From an uncultured Bacteroidia bacterium (lineage in GTDB: Bacteria; Bacteroidota; Bacteroidia; Bacteroidales; Prolixibacteraceae): 46,349 nt of DNA. The stretch lies in contig CAIXZH010000094.1 of NCBI GenBank assembly GCA_903923905.1, positions 1 through 46,349 of the forward strand, in the 5' to 3' direction. The position numbers and the translations under genes are program-made. Of the stretch, positions 1-7,023 are shown piece after piece (position 1 is the first letter of the stretch; every line of letters begins with the position of its first letter). The notes under the pieces are model-generated. The model saw only the letters and a program-made list of their open reading frames with translations. It did no database searches and was not told where the DNA came from.

Positions 1-332
1 CATTTCATGAATTTGAAAAATATAAACCAATCATATTTGAATAAAATCATATCCATGGGATTATCGAAATTGACCATACACAGCATCCCCAAAAAATAAA
101 ACCATTATCCGAATTGATGGGCGCCTATAAAACCACTGTTTTGAAACAAATTCATTTATTGGAATATAATCGTGTTAGGGACAAGTCGCGACCTGTCCCT
201 AACACGATTATATTTGCCTGTCAACGATCATATTATGAACATATCATCCAGGATGAACAACCGTTTCAACGAATTTCCAATTATATCATTAATAATCCCA
301 AAAAATGGAAGGAAGATAAATTCTTCAAGTAA
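1..332 (+). pseudogene. REP-associated tyrosine transposase (RAYT, Y1_Tnp/IS200-like), broken and cut by the window edge
   Basis: The frame that starts near base 3 shows the C-terminal two thirds of a Y1 HUH transposase of the REP-associated kind. The conserved metal-binding stretch NHIHGIIEI (the His-x-His of the HUH motif) is at 45-71. It is followed by a GAYK segment (about 117-128) and the family's closing block QRSYYEHI...NYIINNPKKW up to 332. An in-frame TAA at 42-44 lies directly before NHIHG, where functional members read Met-Pro, so the gene is broken. The N-terminus is outside the window. A perfect palindrome (163-214) sits inside the frame and adds about 14 codons between EYN and FACQRSY; relatives have a short GYDFAWQ-like run there. 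Family assignment is from motif recognition only. Confidence 0.75.
163..214. repeat. REP-like palindrome embedded in the transposase frame
   Basis: Two perfectly complementary 21-nt arms (163-183 and 194-214) flank a 10-nt centre whose inner 8 bases, GTCGCGAC, are themselves palindromic; only one A/C mismatch interrupts the whole 52-nt element. The core GTGTTAGGGACA / TGTCCCTAACAC has the look of short extragenic palindromes mobilised in trans by RAYT transposases. It keeps the host frame open. Confidence 0.8.
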
Positions 333-638
333 TAGCTATTCAGTGGAAATTCCCTTTAATCTTAAAAGGAGACAGACCCATGTTAACCGCCTGAAAAAAA
401 GGATAATTGTCTTTCAAATCAAAAATTCTGTAATTATCAAAAGATTTTTGTCAATTGAAAAATAGATTGCAGATTCCTCTTTCCATCTAAATTTATTTGA
501 TAATTTTGTTAAGCAAGAGTTCAGTTCAATCTTTAACCAATAATCTAATAATAAATAGTGGAGTTCAGTAACCACTTTAAAAAACGGGGCGTCACCGAAA
601 AGCCAAACGAGTAGGTCAACAAAAACAAGTGAAAAAAG
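333..638. other. Non-coding stretch between transposase remnant and TM2 gene
   Basis: No convincing gene is visible on either strand; the small open frames have no recognisable protein character. A TAATTTTG octamer at 501-508 fits the Bacteroidota -7 element TAnnTTTG and could serve the membrane-gene cluster that starts at 639, but there is no clear -33 partner. Nothing else could be recognised. Confidence 0.4.
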
Positions 639-977
639 ATGGAAGCACAAAAGGTCGACATGTTTATTATGACGAATGCAAAGTATTTTGAAAGTTATCA
701 GATTCAGGGTGTCAGAGAGCGGCTGTTGGCCCTTGATGATTCAAAATGGGCAATGATCTCAACTATACAACTAAAAGATCCTACCATTAGTCTGGTGATT
801 TCAATTTTGGTGGGACATTTTGGAGTCGACCGTTTCATCATTGGAGATACCGGTTTAGGAATTGGAAAATTACTCACTTGTGGTGGATTGGGTATTTGGA
901 CCCTGGTTGATTGGTTTTTGATCATGGGTGCAACCCGCCAGAAAAATATGGAAAAGATCCAACCTTACCTTTACTAA
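639..977 (+). CDS. TM2 domain-containing membrane protein
   Basis: 112 aa. The N-terminal 50 residues are soluble, with the MFIMTN...FES...VRERLLALDDSKW pattern typical of Bacteroidota TM2 proteins. A TM2 domain follows (about residues 50-105): two hydrophobic segments joined by a short turn that carries DRFIIGDTGLGIGKLL, then GGLGIWTLVDWFLIMG. TM2 proteins are small inner-membrane proteins of unknown biochemical function. The start is supported because family members begin with the same Met-x-x-Gln-Lys-Val-Asp pattern. It is the first of four closely packed plus-strand membrane genes, with 6 nt to the next, which suggests one transcript. Confidence 0.85.
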   Translation: MEAQKVDMFIMTNAKYFESYQIQGVRERLLALDDSKWAMISTIQLKDPTISLVISILVGHFGVDRFIIGDTGLGIGKLLTCGGLGIWTLVDWFLIMGATRQKNMEKIQPYLY

Positions 978-983
978 GTTCGA

Positions 984-1394
984 ATGACCAGAAACAGGTT
1001 GTATGTACTTTTGTCAACGGCTTGTCTCCTGGGATATGTATGGCTTTTTATCACCTATACCCGCAGTGTTACTCATGAGGATGACCCGGGGATTTGCCTG
1101 TTCAAGCAGATAACCGGCATTCCCTGTCCATCCTGTGGATCAACGAGATCAGTTTTAACACTTCTCCACGGGGACCTTATTGGAGCATTAATCTGGAATC
1201 CTTTTGGATTAATCCTGATGGGGATCATGGTGATTTCACCGGTTTGGATTTTGTATGACCTCCTTGCAAGCAGGCAATCACTTTACCGTCTTTATATAAA
1301 GTCCGAACAGTTTTTAAGACGTAAATGGATTATGCTGCTATTCATTGGATTGGTTTTGTTGAATTGGATTTGGAATATCATGAAAGGGTTATGA
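984..1394 (+). CDS. DUF2752 membrane protein
   Basis: 136 aa with three hydrophobic segments (about residues 7-25, 62-82 and 112-132). The DUF2752 signature is clear: CLFKQITGIPCPSCGSTRS, with CPxCGxTR, then a short helix and a WNPFG turn. The CPxCG cluster might bind a metal or form a disulfide, but the family's function is unknown. DUF2752 genes often sit beside TM2 genes in Bacteroidota, as here. The stop codon overlaps the next start as ATGA (1391-1394), a sign of translational coupling. Confidence 0.88.
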   Translation: MTRNRLYVLLSTACLLGYVWLFITYTRSVTHEDDPGICLFKQITGIPCPSCGSTRSVLTLLHGDLIGALIWNPFGLILMGIMVISPVWILYDLLASRQSLYRLYIKSEQFLRRKWIMLLFIGLVLLNWIWNIMKGL

Positions 1395-1825
1395 TTTCAG
1401 TGAAAGAATTTCAGTATTTACCGGATGAGCATGAATGTGAGAAAGCATCCAACAGCTATTTGATGTCTCTGATTGCCATCATGGGAGGATTTCCCCTGCC
1501 AATTATCAACCTGATAGCAACATCCGTTTTTTTTGTCGCCAATCGCAAGGGTACAGGCTTCGTTAAATGGCATTGTACCCAGGCGCTGCTTTCCCAACTC
1601 TTTATCCTGCCTTTGAATAGCTTTGGATTCTGGTGGACCGTCTCAATTATTTTTGGTGATAAGCAAATCAGTTCCAATTATATCGCCTATTTTCTTACTG
1701 TATTCATCCTAAACCTGACTGAATTTGTCGGAACCATTTATACAGCGATTGCCACCAGGAAAGGAAAACATGTGGAATGGTGGTTTTTTGGAGAGCTTAC
1801 AAATCTAATATTCAGGTCAATATGA
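1391..1825 (+). CDS. DUF4870-like membrane protein
   Basis: 144 aa. Three or four hydrophobic segments lie after about 25 soluble residues. The run GFVKWHCTQALLSQ matches the conserved F-x-x-x-H-x-x-Q-A-L-L patch of DUF4870/TIC20-like small membrane proteins, with a shortened final segment and a TRKGKHVEWW tail. The ATG at 1391 was chosen over an upstream in-frame ATG (1325) because it forms an ATGA overlap with the preceding stop and removes an unlikely N-terminal extension. It ends in another ATGA overlap with the peptidase gene. The family name is moderately certain and the function unknown. Confidence 0.7.
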   Translation: MISVKEFQYLPDEHECEKASNSYLMSLIAIMGGFPLPIINLIATSVFFVANRKGTGFVKWHCTQALLSQLFILPLNSFGFWWTVSIIFGDKQISSNYIAYFLTVFILNLTEFVGTIYTAIATRKGKHVEWWFFGELTNLIFRSI

Positions 1826-2625
1826 GAAAATTGTTAGTTGAACTGCTAGTCCTGGTATTTTGTATTGGTGCGCTTTGGCTGCTGATGTCAAAAATAAATT
1901 GGATGTCCGTCTTTAGAGTTGAAAAAGCAACCCAAAATACGGAAGTCAAGATTGGTGAGATGTTCTGGAACATGATGAAAAGTTCCGAAAAGGAGATTAA
2001 TACCCCTGCGATTTTGCTCCCCTTAGATTCAATTCTTGACCAAATCTGTTCTAAAAATAAGATCGATCGGGCAACCATAAAATTTCACCTGCTACATAAA
2101 GAGGATATAAATGCTTTTTCGCTTCCCGATAATCATCTTGTTGTCTTTTCGGGTTTGGTGAATGAATGTGAGAATGAGTCTGAGCTCGCGGGTGTTTTAT
2201 GCCACGAGCTGGCGCATTTGCAGAAAAAGCATATCATGAATAAGCTGGTCAAGGAATTCGGACTTTCAATACTGATTTCAGCTTCGGCCGGAAATGGCAG
2301 TTCAGGGACAATCCGGGAAGCGCTTAAACAACTTTCATCTTCTGCCTATGACCGCAAACTGGAAAGCGAAGCGGATATGACGGCTGTTGAATATTTAATG
2401 AATGCAGAAATTGATCCGGAGCCTTTTGCCAATTTTCTTTACCGGCTATCAGATAAGGATAAAAACCTTCCAACTCAACTCCAATGGATCAGTAACCATC
2501 CCGATTCAAAGGATCGGGCCGGTAAAATTATAAAAAGCTTTAGGAACCGGAAGATCATAAAAACGCCCATCCTGGGTGAATCAAACTGGAAACTACTGAA
2601 GAAACACTTATCCGATATGGAATAA
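1822..2625 (+). CDS. M48 family membrane-anchored metallopeptidase
   Basis: 267 aa. One N-terminal transmembrane helix (residues 4-23) precedes a zinc-peptidase domain. It contains HELAH (residues 128-132) with a further KKH, the third ligand motif ESEAD (181-185), and the closing WISNHPDSKDRAGKI block of M48 peptidases (HtpX, BepA and Oma1 relatives). Topology predicts a catalytic domain on the outer face of the cytoplasmic membrane. M48 enzymes usually act in membrane or envelope protein quality control; the substrate here is unknown. The start at 1822 lies in an ATGA overlap with the DUF4870-like gene and gives a clean signal anchor, whereas an upstream ATG (1777) would add 15 polar residues. 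It is the last gene of the four-gene membrane cluster. Confidence 0.9.
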   Translation: MRKLLVELLVLVFCIGALWLLMSKINWMSVFRVEKATQNTEVKIGEMFWNMMKSSEKEINTPAILLPLDSILDQICSKNKIDRATIKFHLLHKEDINAFSLPDNHLVVFSGLVNECENESELAGVLCHELAHLQKKHIMNKLVKEFGLSILISASAGNGSSGTIREALKQLSSSAYDRKLESEADMTAVEYLMNAEIDPEPFANFLYRLSDKDKNLPTQLQWISNHPDSKDRAGKIIKSFRNRKIIKTPILGESNWKLLKKHLSDME

Positions 2626-2665
2626 AGATATATTTCTATCTATTTCTACCTGTTTCAATTTATTT

Positions 2666-4090
2666 CTACTTCTTCTCCAGCATATGATTTAAGAACTTTA
2701 CCGATGACTCCACATCCAGCCGTTTGGCAATAATGTGCTTTGTCGGGTCAAGGATGTATATGATCGGTGTACTGTAAACATCGTAAAGTGACCTGAAGTT
2801 GGAGGTAACCGAGGGATCCCAGACATTGGTCCAGTCGAGTATCTTGTAGTCAATGATCGCTTTGAGCCAGTCGTCCTTTTTATTCTGGGTACACACCGCA
2901 AAAATATCAACCCCTCTATCCTTTAAAGGAAGGTATAGATCTTTGTAAATTTGGGGCACAGCCTTCTTGCAATGGCTGCAATTGGGTTCCCAAAACAGAA
3001 GAACGGTATATTTTGAGTTCATCTGGCGCAGGCTGTAATAATTTCCTTCTGAATCGGGAAGTTTTAATTCAGGTGCCAGATTTCCGATCAGATTAGGTTT
3101 AGTCACCCTCACTTTATCTTTAAGTTTGTTCAATGCAGTGGTATCAAGCCAGGCCCCGTTCCCGTTGAGGAAATAGTGCTCGGCTATGGCAATAAAAAGT
3201 TTGTCCATTCCCATCACTTCAGAGGTTAAGGCTGCATTAAGCCTTTGCAAAGAGATGTAATGGAACATCTCCTCATTGACTTTGGCTTTGTCAATCAGGG
3301 CAAAGGTCGGTTTGATCAATGAATCAGGTATCTGAAGCAGGGTATTTTTGAAATAGTTATCTAACCGCCCTTCAATCAATGGTGTTCTGATCAGTCCAGG
3401 CTGTGCAAAATTGAAATTATCCCAGTAATGATCTTTGATAAAATTATAATTGCTGACCCATTTCAGAGAATCGGGGTTTTTGGCATCCGATGGAGCCACA
3501 AACTCCGGAGGCCGGGCATAGATCATGGAACGGAGAAAATCGGCAAAAAAGGTTCCGGGATACTTTGCTGATGTACTTTCCCAGTAATTCTCCATTTCAT
3601 TATTCAGCTTGTCTATTTCAATATTGATGATTTTGACAGAATCTTTATTGTTTTTATGGACTTCGACCTCTTTTTGCAGTTTTTGTTGCTTGCTGCGCTG
3701 AACAGAAAGGAACTCCTGATATTGTTGAAAAACTTCCGTTTCAAAAGCTCCCTTAAATACCCTTTTGGCCTGAGGAGTAAATGAGGTGCGGATCGAAAAT
3801 TGCTGATCAGAGCCTACCAGAAAATCAAAGTAATTGTCTTTATTCAGATAGATTACATAGAGTCCGGAGATGCGTTTCTCCTTGTTTTGAAAGATTGCAC
3901 TTCCGGATTTATCCAACCGGGCAGAATCGACCCGAAGTATTTTATTCCCGTAGTAATTGGCCAGGTAGATATTGGTGTCTTTTAACCCATCCAGGGTCAC
4001 CTTAATCAGAAAAGGCTTTTCCTGCGACATTGCAAAAAGGGATGAAAACCCAACTATCAACAAAGCAATAAATTTCGTCCAAATCTTCAT
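2666..4090 (-). CDS. TlpA-like thioredoxin-fold protein with DUF4369-type N-terminus
   Basis: 474 aa with a signal peptide (residues 1-22). The N-terminal domain resembles DUF4369 (beta-rich, KVTLDGLKDTNIYLANYYG), followed by a helical middle region and a C-terminal thioredoxin fold. The active site is NCSHC (Cys371/Cys374) after LLFWEP, with the cis-Pro loop STPIIYILD. Such proteins are periplasmic thiol:disulfide oxidoreductases of the TlpA/ResA group, abundant in Bacteroidota. A promoter (-33 ATTG at 4137-4134, -7 TAAATTTG at 4114-4107) puts transcription start near 4101. This favours the ATG at 4090 over the nearly leaderless one at 4099. The gene is convergent with the M48 peptidase gene. 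Confidence 0.85.
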   Translation of the reverse strand: MKIWTKFIALLIVGFSSLFAMSQEKPFLIKVTLDGLKDTNIYLANYYGNKILRVDSARLDKSGSAIFQNKEKRISGLYVIYLNKDNYFDFLVGSDQQFSIRTSFTPQAKRVFKGAFETEVFQQYQEFLSVQRSKQQKLQKEVEVHKNNKDSVKIINIEIDKLNNEMENYWESTSAKYPGTFFADFLRSMIYARPPEFVAPSDAKNPDSLKWVSNYNFIKDHYWDNFNFAQPGLIRTPLIEGRLDNYFKNTLLQIPDSLIKPTFALIDKAKVNEEMFHYISLQRLNAALTSEVMGMDKLFIAIAEHYFLNGNGAWLDTTALNKLKDKVRVTKPNLIGNLAPELKLPDSEGNYYSLRQMNSKYTVLLFWEPNCSHCKKAVPQIYKDLYLPLKDRGVDIFAVCTQNKKDDWLKAIIDYKILDWTNVWDPSVTSNFRSLYDVYSTPIIYILDPTKHIIAKRLDVESSVKFLNHMLEKK

Positions 4091-4106
4091 CTGAATCATT
4101 TTTTTC

Positions 4107-4137
4107 CAAATTTAAGAACTACTCATTAATTGACAAT
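4107..4137 (-). promoter_or_regulatory. Bacteroidota-type promoter of the TlpA-like gene
   Basis: On the minus strand, -33 ATTG (4137-4134), a 19-nt spacer and -7 TAAATTTG (4114-4107, exact match to TAnnTTTG). The position decides between two possible start codons of the downstream gene. Confidence 0.5.
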
Positions 4138-4207
4138 ATTTTCTTAAATTTTTTCAATACCGGGTAAATTTAAGTCAGGTTTTAATGATGGTGTGAATTT
4201 GTAATTC

Positions 4208-4238
4208 AAAAAGACCGGTACTTTTCCGGCCTTTTTTT
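4208..4238 (-). terminator. Terminator hairpin after the sigma/anti-sigma operon
   Basis: CCGG/CCGG inner stem extended by AAAAAG/CTTTTT with one A/C mismatch and a 7-nt loop. It is flanked by A- and T-runs, so it could work on both strands. It lies 34 nt past the stop codon at 4272, so minus-strand use fits best. Confidence 0.6.
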
Positions 4239-4271
4239 CTATATTCGTTAGAAATTCATTGCGATAACTGA

Positions 4272-5300
4272 TCACGGAATTAAATTGACATTTCCGTAGC
4301 TACTTTCGATCCTCACCGAAGATTTGGAATTTTCAGAATTACCAATAGTTCCATTCACTTCATAGCTGTTATTCTCGCGCGATTTGTTGAGTTTACCTTC
4401 TGGATGCTCAATGTTGCTGTATCGGACTTTTCCATCCAGGCGATAGCTGGCATCGGAAGCAATTCCCAGCTTTATCCCTGCATACTTGTTTTCAATGGTA
4501 ATATTTTCAAAGCCGGAAGGAATTCTTTTCACCGTAACGCCGCCGTAACCATTGACCAGGTTGAGTTTTGTAATCAGCTTATCGACAGAGATTCCGGTAT
4601 ACATAGAATTTATAATCAGTGTATTGATGTTCTCTATTGCGTAATTGTCATATTTAGAGTCGGCATCAAGCTGATTGCATTGTTCAATACTCATTCCCGA
4701 ATAGCGGGTTTCAAATTTCAGGTTATTCCCCTTGTCTAGTTTGATTTTTGAATAACGCAAAACCAGTGAAAGGTCTTTGACGGCCTCAATATTGACTTTA
4801 CTGTAAGCCACATCTAACGAAAGATTCGGCGAAAGCAGCTTTTGTCCGTTAAGCTCACCGTATTTGATTTCAAAATTTCCTTTTCCGGTCAGATCTTTCA
4901 TATTAACTGTACCATATTTCTGGATAACAGCTAATTCCCGATCTGCAGGAATTGAGATGTGGTAATCGATACTGAACTCGTTATTTCCATTGTTCATGTT
5001 TTCAATGCTGGTAACCGCCACAACGGTGGATCCGCTGAGGTTCACGTTGACATTGATGTTGTCCAGTAAATGATGTGCCTTTTCAGAGCTTCCCTCCACC
5101 CAGATGTCGGCCGAAACGATTACTGAATCGGTACGGTTGTTCTCAATGTAGATGTTCCCGTATTTATTGTTAATATCGAGCTTTTGAACCTTGTCTGCAG
5201 GATAATTTTTGTACACCCGCTTGGAGATTCTCGCTCCAATCACATTCAATGACAACAGGATTGTCAGTATGAATAAGAAACTAAATTTCATGGTTTTCAT
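4272..5300 (-). CDS. Exported DUF4097-like beta-repeat protein
   Basis: 342 aa with a signal peptide (about residues 1-22, cleaved near GARIS). The rest is a long series of short beta-strands with repeated YG, YSK, YSG and YAG turns, such as KYGNIYIENNRTDS and KYGTVNMKDLTG. This is the look of DUF4097/DUF2807-type right-handed beta-helix proteins of the envelope. The function is unknown. It is the third gene in the operon with an ECF sigma factor and a membrane anti-sigma-like protein, overlapping the latter by 20 nt, so it may act in or respond to the stress circuit. A second ATG three codons downstream is an equally possible start. Confidence 0.75.
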   Translation of the reverse strand: MKTMKFSFLFILTILLSLNVIGARISKRVYKNYPADKVQKLDINNKYGNIYIENNRTDSVIVSADIWVEGSSEKAHHLLDNINVNVNLSGSTVVAVTSIENMNNGNNEFSIDYHISIPADRELAVIQKYGTVNMKDLTGKGNFEIKYGELNGQKLLSPNLSLDVAYSKVNIEAVKDLSLVLRYSKIKLDKGNNLKFETRYSGMSIEQCNQLDADSKYDNYAIENINTLIINSMYTGISVDKLITKLNLVNGYGGVTVKRIPSGFENITIENKYAGIKLGIASDASYRLDGKVRYSNIEHPEGKLNKSRENNSYEVNGTIGNSENSKSSVRIESSYGNVNLIP

Positions 5301-5832
5301 GTTTTTTACTTTTTAAGTTTTTTACGTTTTCCAAATCTGTTTTTATAGTATTCACGATATCGAGCTTGGTTTGATAATATTCGATCATCGCATTGATGAT
5401 CCGTTCATCATTGGGATTGGCCCTGTACTCCTGCTGGAGATTGACAAACAGGCTATCCATTTCAGAAAGTTCATGTTTGATCTGGACGATCTCCTTGGGG
5501 GATCCAATTCCCTCTCCGGCCATTTTTTCCAGGTCACGAATTCCAGTATTGATCTTACTGGTATAATAAAATGAGGCCTCTTTTAAATCACTTTTTATGA
5601 CCAGTCCCCCTTTCGGATCGCTCTTTGGATTCGTGAAATAGGCCACAAGATTGGCAGACAGCAGGACAATGATCAAAACTGCGGCAACCTTTAAAAAAGC
5701 AGAGATCATCGGAGCTTTTGATTTTGCTTTCTGCATCCGGAGTTTCTCCCCGAAACGGTCAAAATGGCCCTCATTCGGTTCCTCTTCAAACTCGTGGCGT
5801 CTTTCAATTATTTTTTTATCCAATATATCCAT
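5281..5832 (-). CDS. Putative membrane anti-sigma factor
   Basis: 183 aa. A short acidic N-terminal segment (1-43, with EEEPNEGHFDRFGEKL) is predicted cytoplasmic, followed by one transmembrane helix (about 44-66) and a helical, probably periplasmic C-terminal region rich in Glu, Leu and Asn. The EEPNEGHFDRF-type motif recurs in small proteins encoded directly after ECF sigma genes in Bacteroidales. There is no recognisable zinc-binding HxxxCxxC motif. Role and topology are inferred from the location: it overlaps the sigma gene by 17 nt upstream and the DUF4097-like gene by 20 nt downstream, so the three are surely co-transcribed. Confidence 0.6.
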   Translation of the reverse strand: MDILDKKIIERRHEFEEEPNEGHFDRFGEKLRMQKAKSKAPMISAFLKVAAVLIIVLLSANLVAYFTNPKSDPKGGLVIKSDLKEASFYYTSKINTGIRDLEKMAGEGIGSPKEIVQIKHELSEMDSLFVNLQQEYRANPNDERIINAMIEYYQTKLDIVNTIKTDLENVKNLKSKKHENHEI

Positions 5833-6394
5833 AGATACCCTCCTTCATTTGCTTTTTTCTGTTCTCTTCCAGGATCTCCCTGAGTTTTTGACGTGCCCGG
5901 GAGTATTGAGTTCTCGAAGTGACATTTTTGATCCCCAGGATTTCACTCACCTCCTCATGATCATAGCCTTCGAGAAGAATCAGTGATAAAATAGTTCTGT
6001 AACCGTCAGATAATAAGTTAATGGCCGATTTTATCTCTTCGACGGTAACTGCATCAGCATCTGAATACAGTTCATCTTCAACGGGAAGCTCCGCATGAAG
6101 TTCCTCAAACAGAACCTTCCTTTTTCTTAGTTCATCCAATGAACGATTAATCACGATCTTCTTCAGCCAGGCCCCGAAGCTCACCTCTACGCTGTAGTAC
6201 TTTAGTTTGAGAAACGCAGCCAAAAACGACTCCTGCATGATATCTTCAGCCTCTTCGGGTATACCCACAATCCTCAGGCTTGAGTTGTACATCGACTTGT
6301 AATAGAGCCGGTAGATCTCAAACTGTGCACTTTGGTCACCAAGAAGGCAACGATCAAGCAAATCCTGATGAATATTGATAAACTTCTTTCCCAA
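5816..6394 (-). CDS. ECF-type RNA polymerase sigma factor
   Basis: 192 aa. Sigma-70 region 2 (about residues 25-95) includes EAEDIMQESFLAAFLKL and the W-L-K-K-I-V-I-N-R-S-L-D core. Region 4 (about 125-180) includes YRTILSLILLEGYDHEEVSEILGI, followed by TSRTQYSRARQKLREIL, the helix-turn-helix that contacts the -35 element. Length and lack of regions 1 and 3 are typical for extracytoplasmic-function sigma factors. It heads a three-gene minus-strand operon with an anti-sigma-like membrane protein and a surface beta-repeat protein. The divergent neighbour is the AlaX-like gene, 117 nt away. Confidence 0.93.
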   Translation of the reverse strand: MGKKFINIHQDLLDRCLLGDQSAQFEIYRLYYKSMYNSSLRIVGIPEEAEDIMQESFLAAFLKLKYYSVEVSFGAWLKKIVINRSLDELRKRKVLFEELHAELPVEDELYSDADAVTVEEIKSAINLLSDGYRTILSLILLEGYDHEEVSEILGIKNVTSRTQYSRARQKLREILEENRKKQMKEGIYGYIG

Positions 6395-6462
6395 TTGATC
6401 TGATTTCTGTGTAAAGGACGAAGTTAACCTATTTTTGTTGCATCAGGTTCCGGTTTTGTTTG

Positions 6463-6492
6463 TTTGATTGTGCAGTTAATTTTCTACTTTTA
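6463..6492 (+). promoter_or_regulatory. Promoter of the alaX-like gene
   Basis: TTTG at 6463-6466 (inside a short TTTG repeat), an 18-nt spacer, then TACTTTTA at 6485-6492, one base off TAnnTTTG. The start codon is 20 nt downstream. Confidence 0.4.
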
Positions 6493-6511
6493 ACAAAAAT
6501 CTCAGTTAGCT

Positions 6512-6946
6512 ATGAAGAGTTACGATCCGCAAATGCATACAGCAGAACATATTCTGAATCAGACCATGGTAAGAATGTTTGGTTGCGAACGATCCTTCTC
6601 GAGCCATATCGAGAAGAAAAAGTCGAAATGTGATTACCATTTCAGCCGTCCGCTCGACAGTGATGAAGAAATTTCTCTGGTTAAACAGGTGAATAAGGTG
6701 ATCGGCCAGAATCTTGAGGTTAAAGAACATTTCCTGGCCCTGGAAGTTGCTTCTGAGAAATTCAACCTTAGCAGATTGCCCGAAGATTCCGGGGATGAAG
6801 TCCGTATTGTCACTGTGGGTGATTACGATGCATGTCCCTGCATCGGGCCGCATGTTGGCAATACCTCAGAAATCGGTTTGTTCCAATTAATTTCCACCTC
6901 CAACGAAAACGGGATTTTACGGATTAGGTTTAAATTGATAAAATAA
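6512..6946 (+). CDS. AlaX-type alanyl-tRNA editing domain protein
   Basis: 144 aa, a free-standing editing domain related to the second additional domain of alanyl- and threonyl-tRNA synthetases. Zinc ligands are visible as HTAEH (His9, His13) and CIGPH (Cys110, His114), the HxxxH plus CxxxH pattern of AlaX. Such proteins hydrolyse mischarged seryl- or glycyl-tRNA(Ala), or similar, in trans. It is shorter than many AlaX proteins and lacks the N-terminal glycine-rich barrel, so it belongs to the minimal AlaX-S-like class. The ATG at 6512 has a promoter at a sensible distance; a non-ATG start two codons earlier adds nothing. It is followed by an AT-rich hairpin and the 8-bp repeat. Confidence 0.82.
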   Translation: MKSYDPQMHTAEHILNQTMVRMFGCERSFSSHIEKKKSKCDYHFSRPLDSDEEISLVKQVNKVIGQNLEVKEHFLALEVASEKFNLSRLPEDSGDEVRIVTVGDYDACPCIGPHVGNTSEIGLFQLISTSNENGILRIRFKLIK

Positions 6947-6970
6947 TGAATTGATTTTCAATTCATTATT
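6942..6970. repeat. AT-rich 13-bp inverted repeat over the alaX stop codon
   Basis: AATAATGAATTGA (6942-6954) pairs perfectly with 6958-6970 across a TTT loop. It overlaps the TAA stop (6944-6946), and its right arm contains the first unit of the downstream octamer repeat. It might attenuate read-through, but it has no GC stem, so a terminator role is doubtful. Confidence 0.6.
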
Positions 6971-7019
6971 TCATTATTTCATTATTTCATTATTTCATTA
7001 TTTCATTATTTCATTATTT
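6964..7019. repeat. Seven perfect tandem copies of CATTATTT
   Basis: An uninterrupted 8-bp microsatellite fills the gap between the alaX-like stop codon and the GTG start of the helicase-nuclease gene at 7024. All seven units are identical, as expected of a young slippage-prone tract. It lies where the promoter and leader of the next gene would be. Confidence 0.92.
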
Positions 7020-7023
7020 TTAA

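Noticed and set aside
172-465. A 97-codon open frame on the plus strand
   Set aside because: It overlaps the clear RAYT frame and palindrome in another frame and has no protein character.
6964-7019. Repeat tract as a CRISPR array
   Set aside because: The units are 8 bp, directly adjacent and without spacers, so this is a microsatellite.
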